Positions 1 to 7,006 are shown, numbered from the stretch's first letter. The stretch is DNA of 9,277 bases from Chersky-267 sp034666965 (GCA_034666965.1 JAXDKT010000120.1:1-9277), one strand, 5' to 3'. The notes: generated from the letters alone by a model not told the origin. Made by a program: numbers and translations.

Positions 1-69
1 ACGGCATACAAGATGAACATGGTTCGCCCGATTGTCCTCCTGGAGCCGGGCCGCGGCGCGGACCTCTAA
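1..69 (+). CDS. C-terminal tail of an unidentified protein (partial, 5' end outside window)
   Basis: Reading from base 1 in frame 1 gives 22 residues and then a TAA stop at 67-69. The tail begins TAYKMNMVRPIVLLEP and ends GRGADL. The frame is open to the left edge and codon use is GC-rich like the rest of the window, which is why I treat it as a real gene end. It is too short to assign. The AYK-x-x-MV pattern is loosely reminiscent of the C-terminus of the FAD-binding subunits of molybdenum hydroxylases, but that is only an impression. It reads in the same direction as leuC, whose start is 99 bases further on. Confidence 0.5.
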   Translation, partial: TAYKMNMVRPIVLLEPGRGADL

Positions 70-71
70 GT

Positions 72-119
72 ACCGGCTGCGACGGTACCGATAGGTCGGA
101 ATGGCAGTTCGCAGCCGGT
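72..119. repeat. Perfect 11-bp inverted repeat (hairpin) in the leuC upstream gap
   Basis: The arm ACCGGCTGCGA at 72-82 is exactly complementary to TCGCAGCCGGT at 109-119, with a 26-base loop at 83-108. The loop opens with the palindrome CGGTACCG (83-90). The repeat starts two bases after the upstream TAA stop. It could be a transcription terminator for the upstream gene, but no T-tract follows the right arm, so it does not fit a classical Rho-independent terminator. It could also be an operator or RNA leader structure for leuC. The right arm covers the possible GTG codon at 118, which counts against leuC starting there. Confidence 0.6.
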
Positions 120-155
120 GAGACCGCGTCGGCAGGTCATCGGCCGGCCCTCTGG

Positions 156-161
156 TATCGT
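156..161 (+). promoter_or_regulatory. Candidate -10 element of a leaderless leuC promoter
   Basis: TATCGT fits the TAnnnT form of a -10 hexamer and lies exactly 7 bases before the leuC ATG at 169. That spacing would put transcription initiation on the A of the start codon, a leaderless mRNA. No Shine-Dalgarno sequence is visible before 169, which agrees with this. No convincing -35 hexamer is seen about 17 bases upstream. The remainder of the gap (120-155) shows only GC-rich sequence with a GGCCGGCC palindrome at 142-149. Confidence 0.35.
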
Positions 162-168
162 CAGCTAC

Positions 169-1614
169 ATGTCTGCACCGCAACCGCGCACGCTCGTCGA
201 CAAGATCTGGGACGACCACGTCGTCAGCGACTCGCCCGGCGCCCCGACCGTGCTGGGCATCGACCTGCATCTCGTCCATGAGGTCACCAGCCCCCAGGCA
301 TTCACCGGTCTGCGGGCCCGTGGCCTGGCTGTTCGGCGGCCCGGCCAGACCGTCGCGACCGCCGATCACTCGATCCCGACCCACGATCGGAGCCTGCCGA
401 TCGCCGACGCGATGGCGGCCGCGCAGGTCCAGATGCTGACCGACAACTGCCAGGAGTTCGGCATCCCGCTGCACGGCATCGGCACGCCCAACCAGGGCAT
501 CGTCCACATCATCGGCCCCGAGATGGGCCTGACCCAGCCGGGCATGACGATCGTGTGCGGCGACTCGCATACGGCCACCCACGGCGCGTTTGGCGCACTC
601 GCCTTCGGGATCGGGACGAGCGAGGTGGAGATGGTCCTCGCCACCCAATGCCTGCTCCAACGCCGGCCCAAGACCTACGAGGTTCGAATCGACGGCCGGC
701 TGTCGCCGGGAGTCGGGGCGAAGGACATCATCCTGGCGTTGATCGCGCGGATCGGTGTCGGCGGCGGGACCGGGCATGTCTTCGAGTACACCGGGGAGGC
801 GATCCGGGCGCTGACCATGGAGCAGCGCATGACCGTCTGCAACATGAGCATCGAAGGCGGCGCTCGGGCCGGCCTCATCGCTCCCGACGAGACCACGTTC
901 GATTACGTCGCAGGCCGACCGTTCGCGCCCTCGGGCCGGGCCTGGGACGAGGCACTCGACCGTTGGCGGAGCCTGCCGACCGACGAGGGAGCGACCTACG
1001 ACCGATCGATCGCCCTGAACGCCTCGACCCTCGAGCCGATGGTCACCTACGGAACGAACCCCGGGATGGGCATCCCGATCACCGGCCGGATCCCCTCCCC
1101 CGAAGACCAGCCCGACCCCGGCCAGCGGCGAGCGCTCGAGCGGTCGCTGGAGTACATGGCCCTGACACCGGGTGAGCCGATCCTGGGCAGGCCGGTCGAC
1201 GTCGTGTTCATCGGCAGCTGCACCAACGGTCGGATCAGCGACCTCCGCCTGGCGGCGTCCGTGATGCGCGATCGCAAGGTCGCCGCGGGAGTGCGGGTCA
1301 TGGTCGTGCCGGGCAGCCAGGAGGTGAAGAAGGAAGCCGAGAACGAGGGCCTCGCCGACATCTTCCGGGCGGCCGGGGCCGAGTGGCGCGAGGCCGGCTG
1401 CTCGATGTGCATCGCGATGAATGGCGACCAGCTCAACCCCGGCCAGTACGCCATCTCCACGTCGAACCGCAACTTCGAGGGTCGCCAGGGCAAGGGCGGA
1501 CGCTCGTTCCTGGCTTCCCCGTTGACCGCGGCCGCGGCGGCCTTGACCGGAGTGGTCAGCGACCCGCGCACGCTGCCCGGGATCGATGCCGCCGCCGGGC
1601 TCGGTGGCCGCTGA
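169..1614 (+). CDS. leuC: 3-isopropylmalate dehydratase large subunit
   Basis: This is the large subunit of isopropylmalate isomerase. With LeuD it converts 2-isopropylmalate to 3-isopropylmalate in cytosolic leucine synthesis, using a [4Fe-4S] cluster as in aconitase. The 481-residue product is close to the E. coli length (466). DHSIPT is at 66-71 and CGDSHTATHG at 130-139. The three cluster cysteines are C351 (GSCTNG), C411 and C414 (GCSMC), with the same 60 and 3 spacing as the E. coli cysteines. I chose ATG 169 because the product then begins MSAPQPRTLVDKIWDDHVV, matching bacterial LeuC N-termini. The in-frame GTG at 118 would add 17 residues and lies in a hairpin arm. One base separates its stop from the preferred leuD start, so the two are almost certainly cotranscribed. 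Confidence 0.97.
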   Translation: MSAPQPRTLVDKIWDDHVVSDSPGAPTVLGIDLHLVHEVTSPQAFTGLRARGLAVRRPGQTVATADHSIPTHDRSLPIADAMAAAQVQMLTDNCQEFGIPLHGIGTPNQGIVHIIGPEMGLTQPGMTIVCGDSHTATHGAFGALAFGIGTSEVEMVLATQCLLQRRPKTYEVRIDGRLSPGVGAKDIILALIARIGVGGGTGHVFEYTGEAIRALTMEQRMTVCNMSIEGGARAGLIAPDETTFDYVAGRPFAPSGRAWDEALDRWRSLPTDEGATYDRSIALNASTLEPMVTYGTNPGMGIPITGRIPSPEDQPDPGQRRALERSLEYMALTPGEPILGRPVDVVFIGSCTNGRISDLRLAASVMRDRKVAAGVRVMVVPGSQEVKKEAENEGLADIFRAAGAEWREAGCSMCIAMNGDQLNPGQYAISTSNRNFEGRQGKGGRSFLASPLTAAAAALTGVVSDPRTLPGIDAAAGLGGR

Positions 1615-1615
1615 C

Positions 1616-2254
1616 GTGGCGGTCCCGTTCGGGTCGTTCACCAGCCCGGTCATCCCGCTTCCGGCGGAGAACGTCGACACCGATCAGATCGTGCCGGCCC
1701 GCTATCTCAAGGTGACCGACAAGGACGGCCTCCGCGATGCGCTGTTCCACGACTGGCGCTATGACGAGGATGGCGGTCTGAAGGAGCCCCTGTTCGTGAT
1801 GGATCGGTTGGCGATGGCCGGCCGGCAGATCCTCCTGGTCGGCGACAACTTCGGGTCCGGCTCGTCGCGCGAGCACGCACCCTGGGCGCTCGTGGCGTGG
1901 GGCATCCGGGCGGTGATCTCAACCACCTTCGCCGACATCTTCAAGTCGAATGCCCTCAAGAACGGCCTCCTGCCCATCGTCGTCGACCCCGAGAAGCACC
2001 GCCAGCTGTTCGAGCTGATCGAGGCCCAGCCAGGGGTCGCCTTCACGGTCGACCTGGAGGCCCAGGTCGTCCATCTGCCCGGCGACGAGGATCTGCCGTT
2101 CGACGTCGATCCGTTCGCCAAGCAGATGCTCCTGGATGGCACCGACGAGCTGGGCTGGCTGCTGGCCCGCGAAGCCGCGATCGCCGCCTTCGAGCGCGAT
2201 CATCCGCCCCGGGTCGACACTCGCGCCACGGACTTGAGGCCCTCGCCGACCTGA
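1616..2254 (+). CDS. leuD: 3-isopropylmalate dehydratase small subunit
   Basis: This is the small, swivelling-domain subunit that completes the LeuCD isomerase active site. The signature GDNFGSGSSREHA is at residues 76-88 and NVDTDQI lies near the N-terminus. The product is 212 residues, the longer bacterial type rather than the roughly 170-residue archaeal type. I prefer GTG 1616: from there F5 and N19 of the NVDTD motif fall at the same positions as in E. coli LeuD. The leuC TGA ends at 1614, so one base separates the genes. An in-frame ATG at 1586 would give 222 residues and a 29-base overlap and is the main alternative. No strong Shine-Dalgarno is seen for either, so translation probably depends on coupling to leuC. 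The last 20 residues or so, after AIAAFERDHPPR, look like a variable tail. Confidence 0.96.
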   Translation: MAVPFGSFTSPVIPLPAENVDTDQIVPARYLKVTDKDGLRDALFHDWRYDEDGGLKEPLFVMDRLAMAGRQILLVGDNFGSGSSREHAPWALVAWGIRAVISTTFADIFKSNALKNGLLPIVVDPEKHRQLFELIEAQPGVAFTVDLEAQVVHLPGDEDLPFDVDPFAKQMLLDGTDELGWLLAREAAIAAFERDHPPRVDTRATDLRPSPT

Positions 2255-2313
2255 GCCCAGAGGCCCGATCCGGGGGCGCGGAACCGCAACGCCGGTCTGG
2301 CCGTCTCCGGCCG

Positions 2314-2871
2314 ATGAAGACACCTGCCCGTCCGGTCCTGCTGATCGCCTGCAGCATCCTCGTCATTGGAGCGTGCACGACTGGGGCCCGCCAAAGCACC
2401 GGACCGAGCGGCGATCCGCCGGCGGCAAGCCCGGGCGGATCCACGGCCGGGGGCACCGGCGACGGGTCGACCGGAGCACCGGGCGCGGGCATCGGCCAGC
2501 CGGGGCGCCCATCCACGGTCGATCCTGGTCTGGGCGAGCCGACCGTTGTCGTCCCCAAGCCCGGTCGACTGGCGCCCCATCCCGTCGGCGCCACCCGGAT
2601 CGAGGGCCGGGTCGACGGTCGCAAGGTCGTCGTCCGACTGATCTGGTGGAGCGGCGTCGCGCCCTGCTCGGTCCTCGACTCGGTCGACGTGGCGCGTTCC
2701 GGCAAGGACATCGTCCTGACCATCCGTGAAGGCGCCGACAGGCTCGGCGTCGCCTGCATCGAGCTGGCCATGCTCAAGGCCACCGTCGTCGACCTCGGCG
2801 AGCTCGAGCCTGGAACCTACGCGATCTCCGCGGGCGGGGACGCCCCGCCAATCCAGGTCGTCGTGAGCTGA
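2314..2871 (+). CDS. Predicted lipoprotein with a two-cysteine C-terminal domain, function unknown
   Basis: I do not recognise a named function. From ATG 2314 the 185-residue product begins MKTPARPVLLIACSILVIGAC: two basic residues, a hydrophobic stretch, then a lipobox-like IGAC with C21 as the probable lipidated cysteine. LIAC ending at C13 also fits a lipobox but leaves a very short hydrophobic core. Residues 22 to about 75 are a low-complexity Gly/Ser/Thr/Pro linker, typical of a tether. Residues about 90-185 form a compact domain with C118 (GVAPCSVLD) and C148 (GVACIEL), which may form a disulfide outside the membrane. The C-terminal pattern, VVDLGELEPGTY, suggests beta strands. The gene lies 59 bases after leuD and 21 before the protease, same strand. 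No clear Shine-Dalgarno is visible. The lipoprotein reading is well supported; the role is unknown. Confidence 0.8.
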   Translation: MKTPARPVLLIACSILVIGACTTGARQSTGPSGDPPAASPGGSTAGGTGDGSTGAPGAGIGQPGRPSTVDPGLGEPTVVVPKPGRLAPHPVGATRIEGRVDGRKVVVRLIWWSGVAPCSVLDSVDVARSGKDIVLTIREGADRLGVACIELAMLKATVVDLGELEPGTYAISAGGDAPPIQVVVS

Positions 2872-2892
2872 CCCGCCGGGGCGGCGGCGGCC

Positions 2893-4101
2893 ATGGCCGT
2901 CCTCCCCGATACTTGGCCGGTGAACCTCATCGACGTGGGGATCGTCTTCCTCCTCGCCTTTGGCATCGTCGCCGGCTGGCGCTCGGGCTTCTTCCCTCAA
3001 CTCCTTGGCCTCGCCGGGGCTGCCGTCGGGGCTATTGCGGTCGTCCTGGTCTTGCCGCTCGCCCATGATTTCCTGGAAGGCGTCGATCCCGCGCTGCGGG
3101 CGGTCGGCGTCCTGCTCGGCCTCCTGATCGCGATCGGCGTGGGCGAGGCGATCGGATCGAACCTGGGCGCGGCGATCGGCCGGAGACTGGGCGAGGGGGT
3201 CTTGAGCGACCTCGACCGGATCGCGGGAGCGCTGGCCGGCCTGGCCCAGGGTCTCCTGGTCGTGTGGCTCGTCGGTGGACTGCTGGCGGCCGGGCCGGTG
3301 CCCCAGATGGCCGCCCAGGCTCAGCGCTCGTGGTTCATCCGGACGATCACCGATCGGGTCTCTCCGCCGACCGCCTATGTCGACCAGCTGGCCGCCTGGC
3401 TCGACGCCACGGGGCTGCCCGAGGTGTTCATCGGCCTCGAGCCGTTCCCGGCCGCGCCGGTCGAGAAGCCATCCGACGCCCAGGCGCGACGGATCGCGAA
3501 GGCGGCCGCGGACAGCACCCTGGTCGTCCGGGCAACGGCCTGCGGGCGGATCTCCACGGGCACCGGGTTCGTCGTCGGGCGGAGCGGCTACCTGATCACC
3601 AACGCCCATGTCGTCGCGGGATCGAAGGCGGTCATCGTTGCCTTCGATGGCTCCGGTCCGTACGACGCCGACGTGGTCCTGTTCGATCCCAAGCTCGACG
3701 TCGCCCTGCTCCATGCGCCCCAGGTCAAGGCCGCGCCGCTCCAGTTCTCGGCCGGCGACCCGCCGCGGGGAACGCTCGGGGCGGCGCTCGGTCACCCGGG
3801 CGGAGGCCCGCTTCGGATCATTCCGGCTGCGGTCTCGAACAGCTACTCGGCCGAGGGCCGGGATCTGTACGGGACCGGCCGGGTGACCCGCCGGATCGTC
3901 GAGCTCCGGGCGGACATCGAGCGGGGCGACAGTGGCGGACCCCTGGTTCTGCCCGACGGCACGGTCGGTGGGGTCGTCTATGCAGAGGCGCTCAGCGATC
4001 CCTCGGTCGGCTATGCCCTGGCACCGGCCGCCGTTGCGGCCCGGATCCGGCCCGCGCTCGGCGCGACCGAGACCACGCCCACCGGCACCTGCACCCGGTG
4101 A
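2893..4101 (+). CDS. CvpA-domain membrane serine protease, MarP-like (trypsin fold)
   Basis: The 402-residue product joins an N-terminal CvpA-like membrane domain to an extracytoplasmic trypsin-like protease. Four hydrophobic segments lie at roughly 12-29, 35-57, 67-95 and 107-133. After a linker, the protease domain (about 205-395) carries the triad H239 (TNAHVV), D269 (LDVALL) and S347 (GDSGGPL). C217 (TACGR) and C400 (third residue from the end) flank the domain. In M. tuberculosis MarP (Rv3671c, 397 residues), recalled triad residues H235, D264, S343 and the disulfide C214-C395 sit at nearly the same positions, so this is very likely the same architecture. MarP acts in acid and oxidative stress resistance by cleaving the peptidoglycan hydrolase RipA; the substrate here is unknown. 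Its stop overlaps the DUF885 start by 4 bases. A plain DegP/HtrA protease is less likely, as no PDZ domain is present. Confidence 0.92.
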   Translation: MAVLPDTWPVNLIDVGIVFLLAFGIVAGWRSGFFPQLLGLAGAAVGAIAVVLVLPLAHDFLEGVDPALRAVGVLLGLLIAIGVGEAIGSNLGAAIGRRLGEGVLSDLDRIAGALAGLAQGLLVVWLVGGLLAAGPVPQMAAQAQRSWFIRTITDRVSPPTAYVDQLAAWLDATGLPEVFIGLEPFPAAPVEKPSDAQARRIAKAAADSTLVVRATACGRISTGTGFVVGRSGYLITNAHVVAGSKAVIVAFDGSGPYDADVVLFDPKLDVALLHAPQVKAAPLQFSAGDPPRGTLGAALGHPGGGPLRIIPAAVSNSYSAEGRDLYGTGRVTRRIVELRADIERGDSGGPLVLPDGTVGGVVYAEALSDPSVGYALAPAAVAARIRPALGATETTPTGTCTR

Positions 4102-5804
4102 GCCTCCCGCCCTCGGCAACTGCGGCAGCGCTGGCCCGGCTGGCCGATGAAGCATGGGCCGGCTCGCTGGCCGCGCAACCGATCTTCGCCACCTCGATCG
4201 GCGACCGTCGCTTCGACGATCGCCTGCCCGACAACTCGCCCGAGGCGGAGGCGGCCGAGCGACGCCGCCTGACGGGCCTACTCGATCGGGCCCACGCCTT
4301 GCCCGCGGCCGCCCTGGATGGGCCCGACGCGATCACTCACGAGGCGCTGATTGCGTATCTCGAGATGGAGCTCGACCTGAACATTGCCGGACTCGATCGC
4401 TGGACGGTCGATCCGCTCGAGGGTCCCCAGGTGCTGTTCCTCAACCTGGCCTCGTTCCAACCCCTCGACAGCCCGGCGGACGGTGGTCGCCTGCTCGACC
4501 GGTGGCGGGCCATGGCCGGCTTCATCGACGGCTCGATCGCCAACCTGGGAGCGGCGCTGGAGGACGGTCTGGTCGCGCCGGAGGCTCCGATCAGGGCGGT
4601 CCTCGACGAGCTCGACGACGTCCTCGCGAGCTCGCTCACGGACTCGCCCCTGATGGCTCCCGCCTCCGCCGCCCGGGCCACCTGGACGCCGGCCGAGCGG
4701 GCGGGCTTCGACGCCGAGCTCGAGTCGGTGGTGGGCGAGCAGGTCCGGCCGGCCTTCGGGCGCCTGCGGCAGACGCTCGTTGAGACGATCCTGCCACGGG
4801 CCCGCTCGAACGAGCAGCCGGGCATCGGCCAGGTGGCGGGTGGGACCGAGGCCTATCGTCGCCTCATTCGTGCCCATACCTCGCTCGACCTCGGGCCCGA
4901 GGCGATTCACGCGATCGGTCTGGCCGAGGTCGAGCGGATCGACGCCGAGATCGCAGAGCTGAGCGCCCGAGCCCTGGGAACCCGGCGCCGGGCGGAAGCC
5001 GTCGAGCGCCTGCGGACCGATCCCCAGCTCCACTTCGCCACCGCCACCGATGTCTTCGCGACCGCCGAGGCCGCCCTGGCGCGTGCGAATTCGGCCATCG
5101 CGGACTGGTTCGGGACCCTGCCCCTGGCGCGCTGCGAGGTCGTCGAGATGGGCGCCCACGAGTCGAAGCATTCGACGATCGCCTACTACCTCCAACCCGC
5201 CGAGGACGGTACTCGGCCGGGTCGCTACTACCTCAACACCAGCGCGCCGGAGACGCGGCCGCGCTACGAGGCGGAGGCGCTCGCATTCCACGAGTCGGTC
5301 CCGGGCCACCACCTCCAGCTCGCCATCGCCCAGGGGCTGGGCGGGTTGCCGGGCTTCCGGCGCCATGCCGGTTCGACCGCCTACATCGAAGGCTGGGGCT
5401 TGTACAGCGAGCGGCTGGCCGACGAGATGGGCCTCTATTCGGGCGACCTCGACCGGATCGGGATCGCGTCGTTCGATGGCTGGCGGGCCTGCCGACTGGT
5501 GGTCGACACGGGGATGCACGCCCTGGGCTGGTCACGCGACCAGGCCATCGCGTTCATGCTCGAGCACACCGCGCTGGCGCCCGACAACATCGTCAACGAG
5601 GTCGACCGCTACATCACCTGGCCCGGCCAGGCCCTCGCCTACAAGCTGGGCCAGCTCGAGATCCTGCGGCTGCGCGAGGCCGCCCGGGCGAGGCTCGGCG
5701 GCCGATTCGACATCCGAGCCTTCCACGACGCGGTGCTGGCCCAGGGCGCCTTGCCTCTGTCGACCCTGGCGGAGGTCGTGGAGGCGACCCTGCCGGGAAC
5801 CTGA
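4098..5804 (+). CDS. DUF885 family protein, predicted zinc metallopeptidase
   Basis: This 568-residue protein belongs to the DUF885 family, which is predicted to be metallopeptidase-like and is often large and helical, as here. The motif FHESVPGHHLQ puts H398, E399, H404 and H405 in an HExxPGHH arrangement; EGWGLYSE follows with E431, a likely further metal ligand, and RYITWPGQ is at 504-511. All are hallmarks of the family. I chose GTG 4098 because it overlaps the protease stop as GTGA (4098-4101), a typical coupled junction, and gives a normal family N-terminus (SLPPSATAAALARLADEAW). No signal peptide or membrane segment is visible, so it is probably cytosolic. Activity on peptides is inferred from the motif; no substrate can be named. 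The same frame stays open far upstream but only as a shadow of the protease gene. Confidence 0.9.
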   Translation: MSLPPSATAAALARLADEAWAGSLAAQPIFATSIGDRRFDDRLPDNSPEAEAAERRRLTGLLDRAHALPAAALDGPDAITHEALIAYLEMELDLNIAGLDRWTVDPLEGPQVLFLNLASFQPLDSPADGGRLLDRWRAMAGFIDGSIANLGAALEDGLVAPEAPIRAVLDELDDVLASSLTDSPLMAPASAARATWTPAERAGFDAELESVVGEQVRPAFGRLRQTLVETILPRARSNEQPGIGQVAGGTEAYRRLIRAHTSLDLGPEAIHAIGLAEVERIDAEIAELSARALGTRRRAEAVERLRTDPQLHFATATDVFATAEAALARANSAIADWFGTLPLARCEVVEMGAHESKHSTIAYYLQPAEDGTRPGRYYLNTSAPETRPRYEAEALAFHESVPGHHLQLAIAQGLGGLPGFRRHAGSTAYIEGWGLYSERLADEMGLYSGDLDRIGIASFDGWRACRLVVDTGMHALGWSRDQAIAFMLEHTALAPDNIVNEVDRYITWPGQALAYKLGQLEILRLREAARARLGGRFDIRAFHDAVLAQGALPLSTLAEVVEATLPGT

Positions 5805-5814
5805 GGCCGGCCCG
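5805..5814. other. 10-bp convergent junction with GGCCGGCC palindrome
   Basis: The DUF885 stop (TGA, 5802-5804) and the reverse-strand stop of the FAD oxidoreductase (5815-5817) are only 10 bases apart. The octamer GGCCGGCC (5805-5812) fills most of the gap. No stem with a T-tract is present on either strand, so transcripts from the two sides probably read into the opposing gene unless termination is Rho-dependent. The octamer also occurs at 142-149 and inside leuD, so in this GC-rich sequence it may be chance. Confidence 0.4.
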
Positions 5815-7002
5815 TCACACGACGCGGGCCTCGCCGACCAGGGCGCCCCGCGCGAAGCGGTCGAGGCCGAGGGACGAGATGTCAACCGTGCGCGCCGCTC
5901 CCTCGACGACCAGCTCGGCGAGGAGCTTGCCCACGACGGGGGCGTGCTGGAAGCCGTGGCCGCTGAAGCCATTGGCGAGCAGCAGGCCATCGACGCCGGG
6001 CGCGGGGCCGATGATCGGATGCCGATCTGGGGTCATCTCGTAGAGACCGACCCAGCGATGAGCGATCGCGGCGTCGGCCAGGGCGGGCAGGACGCGCAGC
6101 GCGGTGGGCAGCAGCTCCTCGGCCACGAAGCGCTCGTCGACCCGGGTCTCGAAGCTGGGCTGCTCCTGAGGGTCGCCCATGCCCATCAGCACCCCACCGC
6201 CCTCGCGGTGGAAATAGAAGCTCGTTTCCTCGTCGACGACCAGGGTCCGCCGCTCCGGTGCGCCCGGGAACGGTCCGGTCACGAGGACGACCCGAGGGAT
6301 CGGCTCGAGCGGCAGGTCGACCCCCACCGACGCCGCAACGGCCCCAGCCCAGGGCCCGGCGGCATCGATCACGATCGGCGTGTCGATCGTGCCCCGGGTT
6401 GTCTCGAGGGCGATCACCCGGCCGCTCTCGGCAACGATGCGGGTCGCCGCGACGTTGGTGAAGATGCTGGCCCCAGCCCGACGCGCGGCGGTGGCGTACC
6501 CGAGCGTGAGCCCGGACGGATCGGCCAGACCGTCCTCGGCGCAATAGGTGGCGCCGACCACGGCGTCCAGGTTGAGCCCCGGGATCAACTCTCGGACGTC
6601 GTCCGGCGCGAGCAGCCGGACGTCCACGCCCAGCGCGCGCTGCATCTCGGCGGCCGACCCAACGGTCGACCAGGCGGTGGCGTCTCGGACCACAAACAGG
6701 TAGCCGTCCTGGACGACGTCGAGCGGCAGTCCATGGGTCGCGCTGAAGCCGGTGATCAGCGGGATGCTGGCCAGTGACAGCTCGACGTTGACGCGGCTCG
6801 AGAACTGGTGGCGGAAGCCGCCTGCGCAGCGGCCGGTCGAGCCTGTGCCCAGGGCCGACTCGCGCTCGACCAGGACCACGGAGCCCACGCCGGCGGCGGC
6901 CAGGTGATAGGCCGCACTGACCCCCACCGCGCCACCGCCGACGATGACGACATCGGCCGTGCGCGGGATAGCGGTCTGGCGGTTCGCGGGCATCGTCCGC
7001 AT
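5815..7002 (-). CDS. FAD-dependent oxidoreductase, DAO/sarcosine oxidase beta-like family
   Basis: The 395-residue product is a flavoprotein of the D-amino-acid oxidase (DAO) superfamily, most like the sarcosine oxidase beta-subunit and related amine-oxidising dehydrogenases. The Rossmann motif G22-x-G24-x-x-G27 is followed by E46 at the end of the second strand, for the FAD ribose. STGRCAGGFR is at 55-64, and the C-terminal flavin motifs GLYEMTPD (319-326) and GFSGHGFQHAP (345-355) are intact. The family oxidises secondary or primary amines such as sarcosine, proline or opines. No alpha, gamma or delta sarcosine oxidase subunits are nearby, so the substrate cannot be named. Start choice is open: ATG 7002 has GGGAG 9 bases upstream, while ATG 6993 (392 residues) lies 7 bases after a TAGGAT -10-like element. 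Either leaves the FAD domain complete. It is convergent with DUF885 and divergent from ilvD. Confidence 0.93.
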   Translation of the reverse strand: MRTMPANRQTAIPRTADVVIVGGGAVGVSAAYHLAAAGVGSVVLVERESALGTGSTGRCAGGFRHQFSSRVNVELSLASIPLITGFSATHGLPLDVVQDGYLFVVRDATAWSTVGSAAEMQRALGVDVRLLAPDDVRELIPGLNLDAVVGATYCAEDGLADPSGLTLGYATAARRAGASIFTNVAATRIVAESGRVIALETTRGTIDTPIVIDAAGPWAGAVAASVGVDLPLEPIPRVVLVTGPFPGAPERRTLVVDEETSFYFHREGGGVLMGMGDPQEQPSFETRVDERFVAEELLPTALRVLPALADAAIAHRWVGLYEMTPDRHPIIGPAPGVDGLLLANGFSGHGFQHAPVVGKLLAELVVEGAARTVDISSLGLDRFARGALVGEARVV

Positions 7003-7006
7003 CCTA
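7001..7006 (-). promoter_or_regulatory. Candidate -10 element for the FAD oxidoreductase (leaderless type)
   Basis: On the minus strand TAGGAT (7006 down to 7001) fits TAnnnT and is followed by exactly 7 bases and then ATG at 6993, the same arrangement seen before leuC. A TCGATC (7029 to 7024) sits 17 bases further upstream and matches TTGACA at three of six positions. If real, this would favour a leaderless transcript and the 6993 start over ATG 7002. Confidence 0.3.

Noticed and set aside
118..168. GTG 118 as the leuC start
   Set aside because: It adds 17 residues absent from LeuC homologues, sits in the right arm of the inverted repeat, and the ATG at 169 gives the expected N-terminus.
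2255..2313. Short GCCGG/CCGGC stem (2291-2295 with 2307-2311) between leuD and the lipoprotein as a terminator
   Set aside because: Only 5 bp with an 11-base loop and no T-tract; stems of this kind arise readily in such GC-rich sequence.
3264..4097. In-frame upstream extension of the DUF885 gene, suggesting a larger fusion protein
   Set aside because: The extension overlaps the protease catalytic domain in another frame and has shadow-like Arg/Gly/Pro composition. GTG 4098 gives a normal DUF885 length and a GTGA overlap.
2200..4155. 651-codon minus-strand open frame antisense to the lipoprotein and protease genes
   Set aside because: Its product is a monotonous run of Arg, Gly, Asp and Pro with no family motif, and the opposite strand carries clear lipoprotein and protease motifs. 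Long antisense frames are expected at this GC content.
4278..5519. 413-codon minus-strand open frame antisense to the DUF885 gene
   Set aside because: No recognisable motifs and biased composition; it is fully covered by the DUF885 gene with its intact HExxPGHH, EGWG and WPGQ motifs.
5050..6777. 575-codon plus-strand open frame spanning the end of DUF885 and most of the FAD oxidoreductase gene
   Set aside because: It crosses two real genes on opposite strands, and its product is Arg/Ser/Pro-rich then low-complexity with no domain, as expected for a shadow frame.
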